A stretch of DNA of 64,000 nucleotides from Paenibacillus sp. FSL R5-0345 (GTDB lineage: Bacteria; Bacillota; Bacilli; Paenibacillales; Paenibacillaceae), in the NCBI RefSeq assembly GCF_000758585.1, contig NZ_CP009281.1:6014001-6078000 (forward strand), in the 5' to 3' direction. Every line of letters starts with the position of its first letter. Positions within the stretch are counted from its first letter, which is position 1. Shown here piece after piece: positions 23,720 through 31,775 of the stretch. Position numbers and translations under genes: made by a program. Under the pieces are notes generated by a model. It did no database searches. It saw nothing but the letters and a program-made list of their open reading frames with translations, and was not told the origin of the DNA.

Positions 23720-24781
23720 TTATTGTTTTCCAAGGAACCGTGTTATATGTTGTACAACATATTTAGCATCTGCCCCTACGCCTCGTATCGTAGCTGAGGC
23801 AAATGAGCGTTGATTAGCCAACCCTACATAATACAGCCCCGGAACTTCCGTGCTCACACCGGCAACATGCAGAGGTTTGCCATCCATAGCAAGCGCACCA
23901 GTCTGATGAAGAAACGGAATATTAGGACGATAGCCCGTAGCAAATATCACACTGTCTGCGGGTTCCCTATCTCCATTCGCCCAGATGATACCTTCAAGAT
24001 AAAAACCAGAGAACATTTGTTTTTGATTCGGATTGCCGTTGTCTATTTTCTTACGGTATCCACCAAGGTCGAATACTGAAATGGGACTTGGAGGTTCCTT
24101 GCCGATTCGATAGAAAGGAAATGTGTCAACTCCAGTCATCTTCAACCAGAAATGAAGATCAAGCCCTAGAAATCGTTGACGAGTAAATTTGACTGGATGT
24201 TGAACAGCTAGAGATACGGTGGCATAATCAGCCAGTTCTACTGCGATTTGAACGCCCGAGTTTCCCCGTCCCACAACGATAACACGCTGCTCACGAAACG
24301 GTTCAGGTCGTTTATATTCGGACGAATGAAGAAGGTTTCCTTGAAAAGATTCAGTTCCAGGAAGATTAGGAATATATGGACGATGAAAAGAACCCGATGC
24401 GCTAATAATCGATTTGGTTCGATATCTCTTGCCATTTAAAGTTATGATATCAAAGCCGCCATTGACAGCTTCGACTCGTTCCACTTTGCTATTTACCATT
24501 AATGGAAGTTTGAACTTTTCAGCGTATACACGTAGATAGGAGATAACCTCATCACGTAATGGATACTCGTTTAAATCTTTTGGGAAAGCGAAACCTGGTA
24601 ATGACGAATATCGTGCAGGAGAAAACAACTTAAGGCTATCATAATATTGTGGCCAAGCCCCCGCCGGCTGATCACCGGCTTCCAAGATCATGAAATCCAG
24701 TCCAGCCTTTTGCAAATGATAACCGGATGCGAGACCCGCCTGCACACCACCAATGACAATGGTATCTAAAACTTTGGACAT
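23720..24781 (-). CDS. ArsO-like flavin-dependent monooxygenase
   Basis: A 353-residue flavoprotein of the CzcO/ArsO group. It has an N-terminal FAD-binding motif TIVIGGVQAGLASGYHL (second glycine of the usual GxGxxG is shifted), the LEAGDQPAGAWPQYYDSL block, an NADPH-binding motif VIVVGRGNSGVQIA (about 167-180) and a C-terminal FATGYRPNIPFL. Such proteins are frequent in ars operons and are named ArsO; a role in oxidation of trivalent organic arsenicals has been proposed. It lies 36 bases after the marR at 24817 and ends before the next promoter, so it is the last gene of the methyltransferase-marR-arsO unit. Confidence 0.8.
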   Translation of the reverse strand: MSKVLDTIVIGGVQAGLASGYHLQKAGLDFMILEAGDQPAGAWPQYYDSLKLFSPARYSSLPGFAFPKDLNEYPLRDEVISYLRVYAEKFKLPLMVNSKVERVEAVNGGFDIITLNGKRYRTKSIISASGSFHRPYIPNLPGTESFQGNLLHSSEYKRPEPFREQRVIVVGRGNSGVQIAVELADYATVSLAVQHPVKFTRQRFLGLDLHFWLKMTGVDTFPFYRIGKEPPSPISVFDLGGYRKKIDNGNPNQKQMFSGFYLEGIIWANGDREPADSVIFATGYRPNIPFLHQTGALAMDGKPLHVAGVSTEVPGLYYVGLANQRSFASATIRGVGADAKYVVQHITRFLGKQ

Positions 24782-24816
24782 AGATGTTCATCCTTTCTTT
24801 TTAACCGAGAATGTAG

Positions 24817-25251
24817 TTAACAGCAGTTATTCTTATTTAACGCATAGATCAACAGTTCTAGGCTCTCTGTAACCTGCTCCCGTTTGTTCTCCGGTATATC
24901 ATTCATAATCTTTCCAAAGTATGCATTAAGAACAGCACTAATTTGTTCATTTAAAATCTGTCCCTTGGTTGAAAGCATCAGCTTCACATAACGCCTATTG
25001 TTCGGATCAATAATTCTTTCAACCCAATGATCTGCTACTAAGTTATTTACCGTTCTGCTCATGGTGCTTTTATCCAGATTAAGTACATTAGCCAGATCTA
25101 TAAGTGAGATTTCACCTGCAAGCCCAATTTCCATAACAGCGTGGCATTGTCCGATCGTTGCTCCGCAACACATGAGTTGTGTTTTCTCTAGAGCACCAAT
25201 GTTTTTATCGAAAGCTCTCATTAAATTCCTAAGTAAATCTACATTTTCCAT
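24817..25251 (-). CDS. MarR-family regulator with CC motifs, methyltransferase-linked
   Basis: A 144-residue MarR-fold regulator. Key parts are QLMCCGATIGQCHAVMEIG in the N-terminal dimerisation region, a DNA-binding helix in LANVLNLDKSTMSRTVNNL, the wing RIIDPNNRRYVKLMLS and a C-terminal ALNKNNCC. It has a Cys pair and a further Cys near residues 28-37 and another Cys pair at the C-terminus, paralleling the other MarR in the element although the sequences differ. It is 30 bases behind the methyltransferase gene. The perfect palindrome TGTTGTA-ttt-TACAACA upstream of that gene is its probable operator. Sensing of trivalent arsenicals by the cysteines is inferred. Confidence 0.85.
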   Translation of the reverse strand: MENVDLLRNLMRAFDKNIGALEKTQLMCCGATIGQCHAVMEIGLAGEISLIDLANVLNLDKSTMSRTVNNLVADHWVERIIDPNNRRYVKLMLSTKGQILNEQISAVLNAYFGKIMNDIPENKREQVTESLELLIYALNKNNCC

Positions 25252-25281
25252 GGTTTCACCTCAATAATGAATAGAGAAATA

Positions 25282-26088
25282 TTACGAACCTTTGACCCCT
25301 TTATACAGGCTATATCCTATCTTGCCATCAAGCACAGCTTTAAAGAAAATCTTCTCGTTCTCCATGACCTTAAATACACCTTTAATTCCATGCTTCTGCA
25401 CAATCCGTTTCAAGGTTATCAGTCTTTCGGGTAATGTAAGCAGCTTCGAATGATGCTTAACATCTCGATCTTTTCTAACCTTCCAGAATTTTTCCGGTTG
25501 TGACCATTCTTTATACTCCGCAATAATGTTAACGACACCCGATTTTCTCAGCATTTCATTCCATTGCTCAAATTCCAAAGGAGTCGTTCCGTACCTTTCA
25601 GCTAGTTCTTCCTTCTCATTTTCCGTCATTTTCTTTTTCCAGATGGATTCATGGATCACTATGGTACCACCAGGTTTCACAACGCGCACCATTTCATTCA
25701 GAACCTGTTCAGAATCATCCGGGATTCCAACCGCACATTCGTTAATTACAACATCAAAGGTATCATCATCAAAGGGTAATGCCTGAGAATCTCCCTGACG
25801 GAAAGAGACACGGCCCGTCATACCGGCCAACCTAGCAGAGTTCGAGGCGGACTCGATCATTTTTAGGGAGATGTCTAATCCAGTCACCTGAACCCCATAG
25901 TTCTCTGCATAAAATATTGCTTGAGTTCCTCTTCCACTGGATACATCCAAAACCCGCATCCCCTGTTTAAGCTCTGCAATCTCTGCAGTGCGTTTAGTTA
26001 AAGCAAAGCCTCCAGGATGCAGTGTTTCAATTCCACTAATTTCAATGGCATCCTCAATGGTTGGTTGATGTATTCCTTTTCTTTTCAT
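25282..26088 (-). CDS. SAM-dependent methyltransferase in the ars cargo (ArsM-like context)
   Basis: A 268-residue class I methyltransferase. Motif I is VLDVSSGRGTQA, followed by GVQVTGLDIS, QGDSQALPF and the post-II motif FDVVINECAVGIP. The best start is 26088 (MKRKGIHQP), with GGGAGGG 7 bases upstream. ATGs at 26094 and 26118 fit less well. Arsenite methyltransferases (ArsM) bind As(III) with three or four conserved cysteines. Here I see only one cysteine in the main body (INECAVG), so it is not a canonical ArsM even though a marR regulator and an arsO-like gene follow. The substrate is open: a different arsenical, or a downstream step. Confidence 0.75.
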   Translation of the reverse strand: MKRKGIHQPTIEDAIEISGIETLHPGGFALTKRTAEIAELKQGMRVLDVSSGRGTQAIFYAENYGVQVTGLDISLKMIESASNSARLAGMTGRVSFRQGDSQALPFDDDTFDVVINECAVGIPDDSEQVLNEMVRVVKPGGTIVIHESIWKKKMTENEKEELAERYGTTPLEFEQWNEMLRKSGVVNIIAEYKEWSQPEKFWKVRKDRDVKHHSKLLTLPERLITLKRIVQKHGIKGVFKVMENEKIFFKAVLDGKIGYSLYKGVKGS

Positions 26089-26121
26089 CTTCATCCCTCC
26101 CGCTAAAATGTAACACACAAC

Positions 26122-26138
26122 TGTTGTATTTTACAACA
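26122..26138. promoter_or_regulatory. Operator of the methyltransferase-marR-arsO operon
   Basis: Perfect palindrome TGTTGTA-ttt-TACAACA, 34 bases upstream of the methyltransferase start. On the minus strand it contains TTGTAA, which with TACATT 18 bp downstream makes a plausible promoter. It differs from the TATTTGCA operator of the other MarR. Confidence 0.7.
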
Positions 26139-26146
26139 ATTAAAAT

Positions 26147-26178
26147 AAAAAAAGACTATCTCCGTTTGGAAATAGCCT
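26147..26178 (-). terminator. Terminator of the first ars operon
   Basis: Minus-strand stem AGGCTATTTCC / GGAGATAGTCT with loop AAAC and a following run of seven T. It sits 17 bases beyond the phosphatase-like gene stop and separates the two arsenic clusters. Confidence 0.85.
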
Positions 26179-26194
26179 ATTACATGGTAAAATT

Positions 26195-26629
26195 TTATGA
26201 TTTCGACGGGTAAAACCCTCTCAACACATCACGCATTTCTTGCTTGATGTTGATGTCTGGACGTTTTTCTTTGGCCAAAGCTTCCGCTTCTTCCACAGTA
26301 GAAGCCATTTCTAGTTCAAGTAAAACTCCAGTGGCTACTGTTCCTGTGCGATTACGCCCACCTGCACAATGAAAATACACCGTCTTTCCACTGTTCACTG
26401 CGTCTGTAACTGCCTGAATAGCTGCTTTCACATAAGACCCTTGACCTGCTTCATCCTCTACGATTGGGAAGTGATGACGGGTTACTTCGGCGGGAAAGCC
26501 TTCTGCCTCCGTTCCGTTATCTCTCAGATCAAACACATCTGTAATCTCATTATCTTTAAGGGCTTCAAGCAAAGCGTTCTCTCCACCAATATATACTTTA
26601 TTCTCGATAAGTGCGTGGTAATTTGCCAT
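26195..26629 (-). CDS. Dual-specificity phosphatase-fold protein in the ars operon
   Basis: A 144-residue protein with the Cys-based phosphatase signature HCAGGRNRTG (HCX5R) at about residues 86-95, preceded by the WPD-loop region HFPIVEDEAGQG with a possible general acid. The start at 26629 follows AGGAG at 9 bases and overlaps the upstream HesB-like stop region; the longer reading (26659) is not supported. Eukaryotic arsenate reductases such as Acr2p use the same HCX5R fold, so a second route of arsenate reduction is conceivable. An ordinary phosphatase is equally possible. The location as last gene of the ars operon is what suggests the link. Confidence 0.75.
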   Translation of the reverse strand: MANYHALIENKVYIGGENALLEALKDNEITDVFDLRDNGTEAEGFPAEVTRHHFPIVEDEAGQGSYVKAAIQAVTDAVNSGKTVYFHCAGGRNRTGTVATGVLLELEMASTVEEAEALAKEKRPDINIKQEMRDVLRGFYPSKS

Positions 26630-26649
26630 AATTGCTCTCTCCTGTCGGC

Positions 26650-26931
26650 TTAACAGCATTCGCTGCCGCCACTCATAGTTAGTCCTGCGCCTTGCTCGTC
26701 CTCTACAAAATCAAGGACAAGTCCGCTGATTTGGTCAGCCACCCGGGAATCTGCCGCAATTTGAATATGATTTACTACACTCACCGCATCATTTTCTTGC
26801 GGCTTCTCAAACGACAATTGGTAACTGGGTCCACAGCATCCTGCCCCGGAATATGCAAACCGCAAAGTAGAGACGCCTGCCTCCTTCATCATGTTCTCAA
26901 TAAACTGCTTCGCTTCATCCGTAATCGTCAT
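26650..26931 (-). CDS. HesB/IscA-like protein with CC motifs, arsenic-associated (copy 1)
   Basis: A 93-residue paralogue of the protein at 20861-21133: MTITDEAKQFIENMM, then AYSGAGCCGPSYQ and a C-terminal SGGSECC. The scaffold Cys pattern of true IscA/HesB is replaced by two vicinal pairs. Its ATG overlaps the arsA stop by four bases, so translation is coupled to ArsA. The phosphatase gene starts just after its stop. The same arsD-arsA-hesB order recurs in the second operon, which argues for a real functional partnership with ArsA. Confidence 0.78.
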   Translation of the reverse strand: MTITDEAKQFIENMMKEAGVSTLRFAYSGAGCCGPSYQLSFEKPQENDAVSVVNHIQIAADSRVADQISGLVLDFVEDEQGAGLTMSGGSECC

Positions 26932-28733
26932 TTTTCCTCATTCACTCTCTTTCCTATCTTAAGATACTTTCCCGTCAAAGCTTTCAATTGTTCATACCCT
27001 GTAATTTCGTCCGGTTGCCAAGGAATGATTGCCGCATGACCATTAGAGATTTCTTCAACCTTACTAATCCATTGTAGCTCGGCATGAGCACGCCCATTTA
27101 GGACTTTATCATTTGTTCCTGCAGCAGCAAAGCTTTGGTTGATGGCCCACCATTTTGTTGGAATGCCGGCACGCTCCAAATCACTTTCCAAACGAGAGGC
27201 TTCATAAAAAGGCGTTGCCTCCGCTAACGTGACGATTACGACACTGGTTTCCTTCGAATTACGAAGACGAGGGAGCAAATGTTGAACGGAATCTGGTATC
27301 AATCCAGAGGAACGGGCAATTTCTTTATGATACTCCTGAGTTGCATCAAGCAATAATAGGGTGTGCCCTGTCGGCGCCGTATCAATCACTACGATTTCCT
27401 CTTCTGAATGTTCAACCAAATCAGCAAAAGCCCTAAATACAGCGATTTCTTCTGTGCATGGCGATCTTAAATCCTCTTCTAGAAAAGCGAGTCCCTCATC
27501 ATCTAGCGATTCTGAATTTTGTTGAATGACTGCAGCTTGGTATCTCTCCAGTTCGATTTTGGGATCGATCCGACTGAGTGTGATGCAATCAGAATTCTCT
27601 CCAAACACATACTCTAGATGGGCGGCAGGATCTGTCGTACTGAGATGAACCTGGTGTCCACGTTCTGCAAGCCCTACAGCAATCGCAGAAGCTACTGTGG
27701 ATTTCCCTACGCCACCTTTACCCATTGTAAAGATCACCCGAATACCACTTTCCTCCAGATCATTAATCAAACCACCAAGATCCGGAATGGAACGGTCAAT
27801 CTCCACGGCAGTTACTTTTTCAGTAGATGCCAACGGAGCCGATTGAAAGAGATTACGTAAGCTTTCAAGCCCGGTCACGTTAAATGGAGCTAATGGAATA
27901 ACATAACTCGGCAGTTCCTGGAGTTCAGCCGGCATTTGTTCCAAAGACCGCTGCTGTCTGTTATAAAACCCTTTAGATACAGGGTCCTCTTCGCTGTGTG
28001 ATAACAGCAAACCATTAATGACCAGCATTTGGTTCTTGATACCTGTTCCCCGTAGTTCTGACGATGCACGTGCCGCTTCCATTAGTGGAGATTGTTCCGG
28101 ACGGGTAACCAGAATTAGGGTCGTCATTTCACCATCTGATAAGGTGCGGACGGCTTCGTTATATAGTGTTTTTTTGGATTCCAATCCAGCCAGAGGCCCC
28201 AGACAAGAAGCACCATGCGTACTTTCATCCAAAAATCCACTCCACGCCGATGGTAATTGTAATAAACGCAGTGTATGACCTGTAGGTGCGGTATCAAACA
28301 GAATATGATCAAATTGAGACTTTAATTGTTCATTAGTAAGCAGCGTCGTAAATTCATCAAAAGCTGCAATTTCAACGGTACATGCACCGGATAGCTGTTC
28401 TTCCATAGTGATGATAACTGAATCAGGTAGGACACCACGATATGGAGCGACAACTTTCTTTTTATACGCTTCCGCAGCTGACTCTGGATCTAAATTTGCG
28501 ACAAAAAGATTAGGTACACCCTCAATTGCGACTGGTTGATTGGACAACTCCCGGCCGAAGACATCTTGCAAATTAGAGGCTGGATCTGTACTTACGAGTA
28601 GAACCCGTTTACCGGCGTCCGCTAAAGTAACCGCTGCTGCACATGCAGTTGAGGTCTTTCCAACGCCACCTTTACCTGTAAAGAAAAAGTATTGCGTTTT
28701 CAGGATGGTATGTGGATCGAACCGAATAGACAT
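26928..28733 (-). CDS. arsA: ArsA arsenical pump ATPase with all three metalloid cysteines
   Basis: A 601-residue two-domain ATPase with P-loops GKGGVGKTS (near residue 20) and GKGGVGKST (near 338) and two DTAPTGHT motifs. The metalloid cysteines are complete: SGACTVE (Cys113 type), GASCLGP (Cys172 type) and RSPCTEE (Cys422 type). With the Acr3 pump and ArsD of the same operon it should drive ATP-dependent As(III) and Sb(III) export at the membrane. It is 17 bases behind arsD and overlaps the HesB-like gene by ATGA. It is a clear paralogue of the ArsA at 21156-22922. Confidence 0.95.
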   Translation of the reverse strand: MSIRFDPHTILKTQYFFFTGKGGVGKTSTACAAAVTLADAGKRVLLVSTDPASNLQDVFGRELSNQPVAIEGVPNLFVANLDPESAAEAYKKKVVAPYRGVLPDSVIITMEEQLSGACTVEIAAFDEFTTLLTNEQLKSQFDHILFDTAPTGHTLRLLQLPSAWSGFLDESTHGASCLGPLAGLESKKTLYNEAVRTLSDGEMTTLILVTRPEQSPLMEAARASSELRGTGIKNQMLVINGLLLSHSEEDPVSKGFYNRQQRSLEQMPAELQELPSYVIPLAPFNVTGLESLRNLFQSAPLASTEKVTAVEIDRSIPDLGGLINDLEESGIRVIFTMGKGGVGKSTVASAIAVGLAERGHQVHLSTTDPAAHLEYVFGENSDCITLSRIDPKIELERYQAAVIQQNSESLDDEGLAFLEEDLRSPCTEEIAVFRAFADLVEHSEEEIVVIDTAPTGHTLLLLDATQEYHKEIARSSGLIPDSVQHLLPRLRNSKETSVVIVTLAEATPFYEASRLESDLERAGIPTKWWAINQSFAAAGTNDKVLNGRAHAELQWISKVEEISNGHAAIIPWQPDEITGYEQLKALTGKYLKIGKRVNEEK

Positions 28734-28750
28734 GTTGACCCTTCTTTCGT

Positions 28751-29113
28751 TTATTGTGACTTCACTTTTAGTTCTAAACGCACTCTAGGCTTCATTGTAA
28801 GTTCAGAAGCCGAAATCCCTGTCCAGTTCTCTAACTCTTCATTAGTAGGATAACCTTGTTTCTTAACGACCTGACCATCTACCATAATTACAGGCAATAC
28901 ATCTGGACCTTCATCAGTCAGTAATTGTTTAACAACTTCATTCGCAACAAAAGCAGCCGGCTCACTGGACAAGTTATAACGGGAAACATTGACGTCCCTT
29001 TTCTTCAGGTTATGCACCACTGCAGAGATCCGAATTAATTCCGGATCAACACTCGGACCACATACTCCTGTGGAACAACACATCGCTGGATCATAGATTT
29101 CAATAGAGTTCAT
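28751..29113 (-). CDS. arsD: ArsD arsenic metallochaperone, three-cysteine form
   Basis: A 120-residue ArsD with the N-terminal site MCCSTGVC, giving Cys12, Cys13 and Cys18, the classical three-thiol As(III) site. The thioredoxin-like core follows (VLPVIMVDGQVVKK, PTNEELENWTG). It passes As(III) from glutathione or bacillithiol-type carriers to ArsA. It lies between arsC (57 bases) and arsA (17 bases). Confidence 0.94.
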   Translation of the reverse strand: MNSIEIYDPAMCCSTGVCGPSVDPELIRISAVVHNLKKRDVNVSRYNLSSEPAAFVANEVVKQLLTDEGPDVLPVIMVDGQVVKKQGYPTNEELENWTGISASELTMKPRVRLELKVKSQ

Positions 29114-29170
29114 ATACTTAAGCTCCTTTCTGTAGAAAAAAGCCGGGATTTCTCCCGGCTGGACTATTCC

Positions 29171-29590
29171 TTATTCGCCGGTTTCAGCAAATCGTTTAAT
29201 TCGTGCTCCGACCTGATCACGGACCTGCTGGAATACAGCCCATTTCTCTTCGTCAGTTCCTTGCGCTTTCGCAGGATCATCAAATCCCCAGTGTTCCCGT
29301 TTCACTTTTGGAGGTGTAATCGGGCACTTATCAGCAGCGTCTCCACACAAGGTAACCACCAGATCAGCGTTATTTAATAGCTCTGAATCAATAATATCGG
29401 ATGTCTGAGAAGTGATATCAATACCTACTTCATTCATAGCCTTCACCGCTTTAGGGTTAAGACCATGTGCTTCGATACCTGCACTGTAAATATTCCACTC
29501 ATCACTGAGGTATTTCTTTGCCCAGCCTTCAGCCATCTGGCTCCTGCAAGAGTTTCCAGTACACAAAAAGTAAATTGTTTTCTTTTCCAT
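29171..29590 (-). CDS. arsC: ArsC arsenate reductase, thioredoxin-coupled
   Basis: A 139-residue low-molecular-weight phosphatase-fold ArsC. The catalytic loop is FLCTGNSCRSQMAEG with Cys10 and Cys15, and the redox pair Cys82 and Cys89 is in TLCGDAADKCP. The HWGFDDPA block binds the arsenate leaving side. It reduces arsenate to arsenite for export by Acr3. A small inverted repeat with GCCGGG(A)/TCCCGGC at about 29143-29161 lies just after the arsD start region and may modulate expression between arsC and arsD. It is the third structural gene of the arsR-acr3-arsC-arsD-arsA operon. Confidence 0.95.
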   Translation of the reverse strand: MEKKTIYFLCTGNSCRSQMAEGWAKKYLSDEWNIYSAGIEAHGLNPKAVKAMNEVGIDITSQTSDIIDSELLNNADLVVTLCGDAADKCPITPPKVKREHWGFDDPAKAQGTDEEKWAVFQQVRDQVGARIKRFAETGE

Positions 29591-29646
29591 GATAGATAAT
29601 CTCCTTTATATTGAAGGTAATAGTAACTATATTTTTGATGCTTTGT

Positions 29647-30705
29647 TTAGGCAGCAGGTTTCGGTTTATTAAAGTACTTCTTTCCGAACCATAAAGAGAC
29701 GTTTACAAGCCCGATAAGAACAGGCACCTCAACAAGCGGTCCGATAACAGCGGCAAATGCCGCCCCTGAATTTAATCCGAACACACCGATGGCCACTGCA
29801 ATACCCAGTTCAAAATTGTTGCTGGCTGCAGTAAAAGAAAGTGAGGCTGCTACCGGATAAGAAGTTCCCGCTTTTTTGGACATCCAGAAGGACAAGAAAA
29901 ACATAATGACAAAGTATATTAATAACGGTATAGCGATTCTAACGACATCCATAGGTAGCTGAATCATTAAATCTGCTTTAAGTGAAAACATCAACACGAT
30001 TGTAAATAAAAGGGCAATCAAAGTAAGAGGACCAATCTTTGGCAAGAAAACCTTCTCAAACCAAGCCTCACCCTTTGTCTTCAGTGCAATCACTCGCGTC
30101 AATATTCCAGCTGCAAATGGAATACCCAAGTAAATCATTACGCTTTCCGCAATTTGCCCCATCGTAATATCAACGACTGCTCCCTGTACGCCAAACCATC
30201 CGGGCATTACAGTGATGAACAAATATGCAAAGACGGAATAAAAAATAATTTGGAATATGGAGTTAAAAGCTACTAAACCTGCTGTATATTCCGGGTCGCC
30301 TTTTGCCAGATCACTCCATACGAGAACCATAGCGATACACCGAGCCAAACCTATCATGATCAAACCGATCATGTATTCCGGCATATCGCTCAGAAATAAG
30401 ATGGCTAACAGAAACATTAATACTGGACCGATAATCCAGTTCTGCACCAAGGAGAGCAGTAGGACTTTCCAGTCCTTAAATACTCTTCCCAGTTTCTCAA
30501 ACTTCACTTTAGCTAGCGGTGGATACATCATCAGAATCAATCCCACGGCTATAGGAATTGAAGTCGATCCTACCTGCATCTTCGATAAACTTTCCGAAAA
30601 GCTTGGCACCAAAAAGCCGATCAAAATTCCAATTCCCATTGCCGCAAAGATCCATAAGGTTAAATAACGATCCAAGAAAGACAACTTCTTTTCTCTTTGA
30701 CTCAT
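29647..30705 (-). CDS. acr3: Acr3-type arsenite efflux permease
   Basis: A 352-residue membrane protein with ten predicted transmembrane helices of the Acr3 (not ArsB) family. Typical blocks are LTLWIFAAMGIGILIG near the start, LIMIGLARCIAMVLVWSDLA with the essential conserved Cys in helix 4, and AASNNFELGIAVAIGVFG in the second half. It extrudes As(III), alone or with ArsA. The start at 30705 follows AAGGAGA 9 bases upstream; the longer frame is not supported. It is the only pump gene in the element, so both ArsA proteins probably share it, unless another pump lies elsewhere in the genome. Confidence 0.95.
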   Translation of the reverse strand: MSQREKKLSFLDRYLTLWIFAAMGIGILIGFLVPSFSESLSKMQVGSTSIPIAVGLILMMYPPLAKVKFEKLGRVFKDWKVLLLSLVQNWIIGPVLMFLLAILFLSDMPEYMIGLIMIGLARCIAMVLVWSDLAKGDPEYTAGLVAFNSIFQIIFYSVFAYLFITVMPGWFGVQGAVVDITMGQIAESVMIYLGIPFAAGILTRVIALKTKGEAWFEKVFLPKIGPLTLIALLFTIVLMFSLKADLMIQLPMDVVRIAIPLLIYFVIMFFLSFWMSKKAGTSYPVAASLSFTAASNNFELGIAVAIGVFGLNSGAAFAAVIGPLVEVPVLIGLVNVSLWFGKKYFNKPKPAA

Positions 30706-30760
30706 AGTGATCAATCTCCTTTGATAAGTTTTCCTTATCACTTAGATCCTTGTACGTATA

Positions 30761-31105
30761 TTAATTACAAGAAATTCTAAGACCTTTCTTATCGAGCTCT
30801 TCCAATTCATGATCTTGTGAAGGAACAAAGTTCAGCAATTTCTGAATTAACTCATTATGATTACTATTAGAATTGATCGAATAAAAAATCCATTGACCCT
30901 TCCGATTTTCCTTTACCAGACCTGCATCCTTTAGTTTGCGTAAATGCTGACTGACAGACGGTTGACTCGTTTTGAAAACTTCGACAAGTTCGCATACACA
31001 GCATTCTTGCTTCTCCAACAGTTTCATCATGGTAAGCCTCGTTTTATCCCCCAAAAGCTTTAATACCAATGATATTTCATCCAAATCATCTAGAGAAAAA
31101 CTCAT
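30761..31105 (-). CDS. arsR: ArsR-family repressor, copy 1
   Basis: A 114-residue winged-helix ArsR. The metalloid site ECCVCEL in the DNA-recognition region has the classical CxC with an extra Cys, and the recognition helix is SQPSVSQHLRKLKDAG. The start at 31105 follows AAGGAGG at 8 bases. It heads the acr3-arsC-arsD-arsA operon. The box ATATAACCATAT at 31134-31145 lies immediately upstream. Release by As(III) or Sb(III) would derepress the operon. Confidence 0.93.
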   Translation of the reverse strand: MSFSLDDLDEISLVLKLLGDKTRLTMMKLLEKQECCVCELVEVFKTSQPSVSQHLRKLKDAGLVKENRKGQWIFYSINSNSNHNELIQKLLNFVPSQDHELEELDKKGLRISCN

Positions 31106-31133
31106 ATTCCGTTCCTCCTTTTCCTCCATCATT

Positions 31134-31145
31134 ATATAACCATAT
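31134..31145. promoter_or_regulatory. ArsR-type box upstream of arsR copy 1
   Basis: ATATAACCATAT fits the motif ATATAANNATAT, which also occurs at 31574-31585, 32225-32236 and 33004-33015 in this cargo. ArsR/SmtB operators in Firmicutes are AT-rich dyads of this sort. Confidence 0.55.
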
Positions 31146-31214
31146 GCTTATATAAGCAATAGGTAATATACAAATCAGCATCTGCTTAGTCCTTTGTGAA
31201 ATTAAATCATTCGA

Positions 31215-31538
31215 TTAATCACAATCAGCTTCAGTATAGTTCTCTTTTAACAAAGACAGCAACGTCTGAGTATCGGGTAAGGTATCTAGAACGGTTTGAA
31301 TAAAGGGTTTATCATCCATATCAAGTGAATAGTATACCCATTGTCCACGTCTTCTTTCCTTAACCATTCCCAGCGCCTTTAATTTCCTTAAATGCTGGCT
31401 GACATTGGGCTGAGTCATATCTAAGATTCCCGCTAGATCACACACACACCATTCTTTATCTTTCAGTAGTCCCATTATTGTGAGTCTGGTTTTGTCACCT
31501 AATAATTTCAGTTTTTCAGCCATTTCCATATCGAACAT
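31215..31538 (-). CDS. arsR: ArsR-family repressor, copy 2
   Basis: A 107-residue ArsR with the metal-binding EWCVCDL (CxC) and recognition helix TQPNVSQHLRKLKALG. The start at 31538 is supported by GAGGGG at 9 bases; the longer reading from 31583 would run through the operator. It shares about half of its residues with copy 1 in the core. It has its own palindrome upstream (31568-31591). Two different ArsR repressors in series may give separate thresholds for arsR1-acr3 and for the arsC2 side. Confidence 0.92.
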   Translation of the reverse strand: MFDMEMAEKLKLLGDKTRLTIMGLLKDKEWCVCDLAGILDMTQPNVSQHLRKLKALGMVKERRRGQWVYYSLDMDDKPFIQTVLDTLPDTQTLLSLLKENYTEADCD

Positions 31539-31567
31539 ATACACAGTCCCCTCAAGAATACGAACAA

Positions 31568-31591
31568 AATAATATATAATCATATATTATT
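31568..31591. promoter_or_regulatory. ArsR operator, perfect 10-4-10 dyad
   Basis: Arms AATAATATAT and ATATATTATT flank AATC, 30 bases upstream of arsR copy 2. It contains the motif ATATAATCATAT at 31574-31585, which is repeated exactly at 33004-33015. Confidence 0.7.
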
Positions 31592-31775
31592 GTTTGATTC
31601 CTTCAAAATCAAGAAAGGCTATTTCTGTAGGTACATTAGCTTAATTCAAGAACATCTATATATTCTAATGATTTGTCTTGGATAATCGTTCAATAAACCA
31701 CTTCTTTTAAATTGTTCATCCACATGTCCACAACTGAATATACGATGATACTACACCCGATATCGATAAAGATTT

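Noticed and set aside
23744..23762. Palindrome ATATGTTGTACAACATAT as a MarR operator
   Set aside because: It lies inside the 3' coding part of the arsO-like gene (YVVQHI), far from any promoter, and shares only TTGTA with the 26122-26138 operator. Probably chance.
25282..26088. Calling the methyltransferase ArsM outright
   Set aside because: The conserved arsenite-binding cysteines of ArsM are not visible, so only a context-based link to arsenic is stated.
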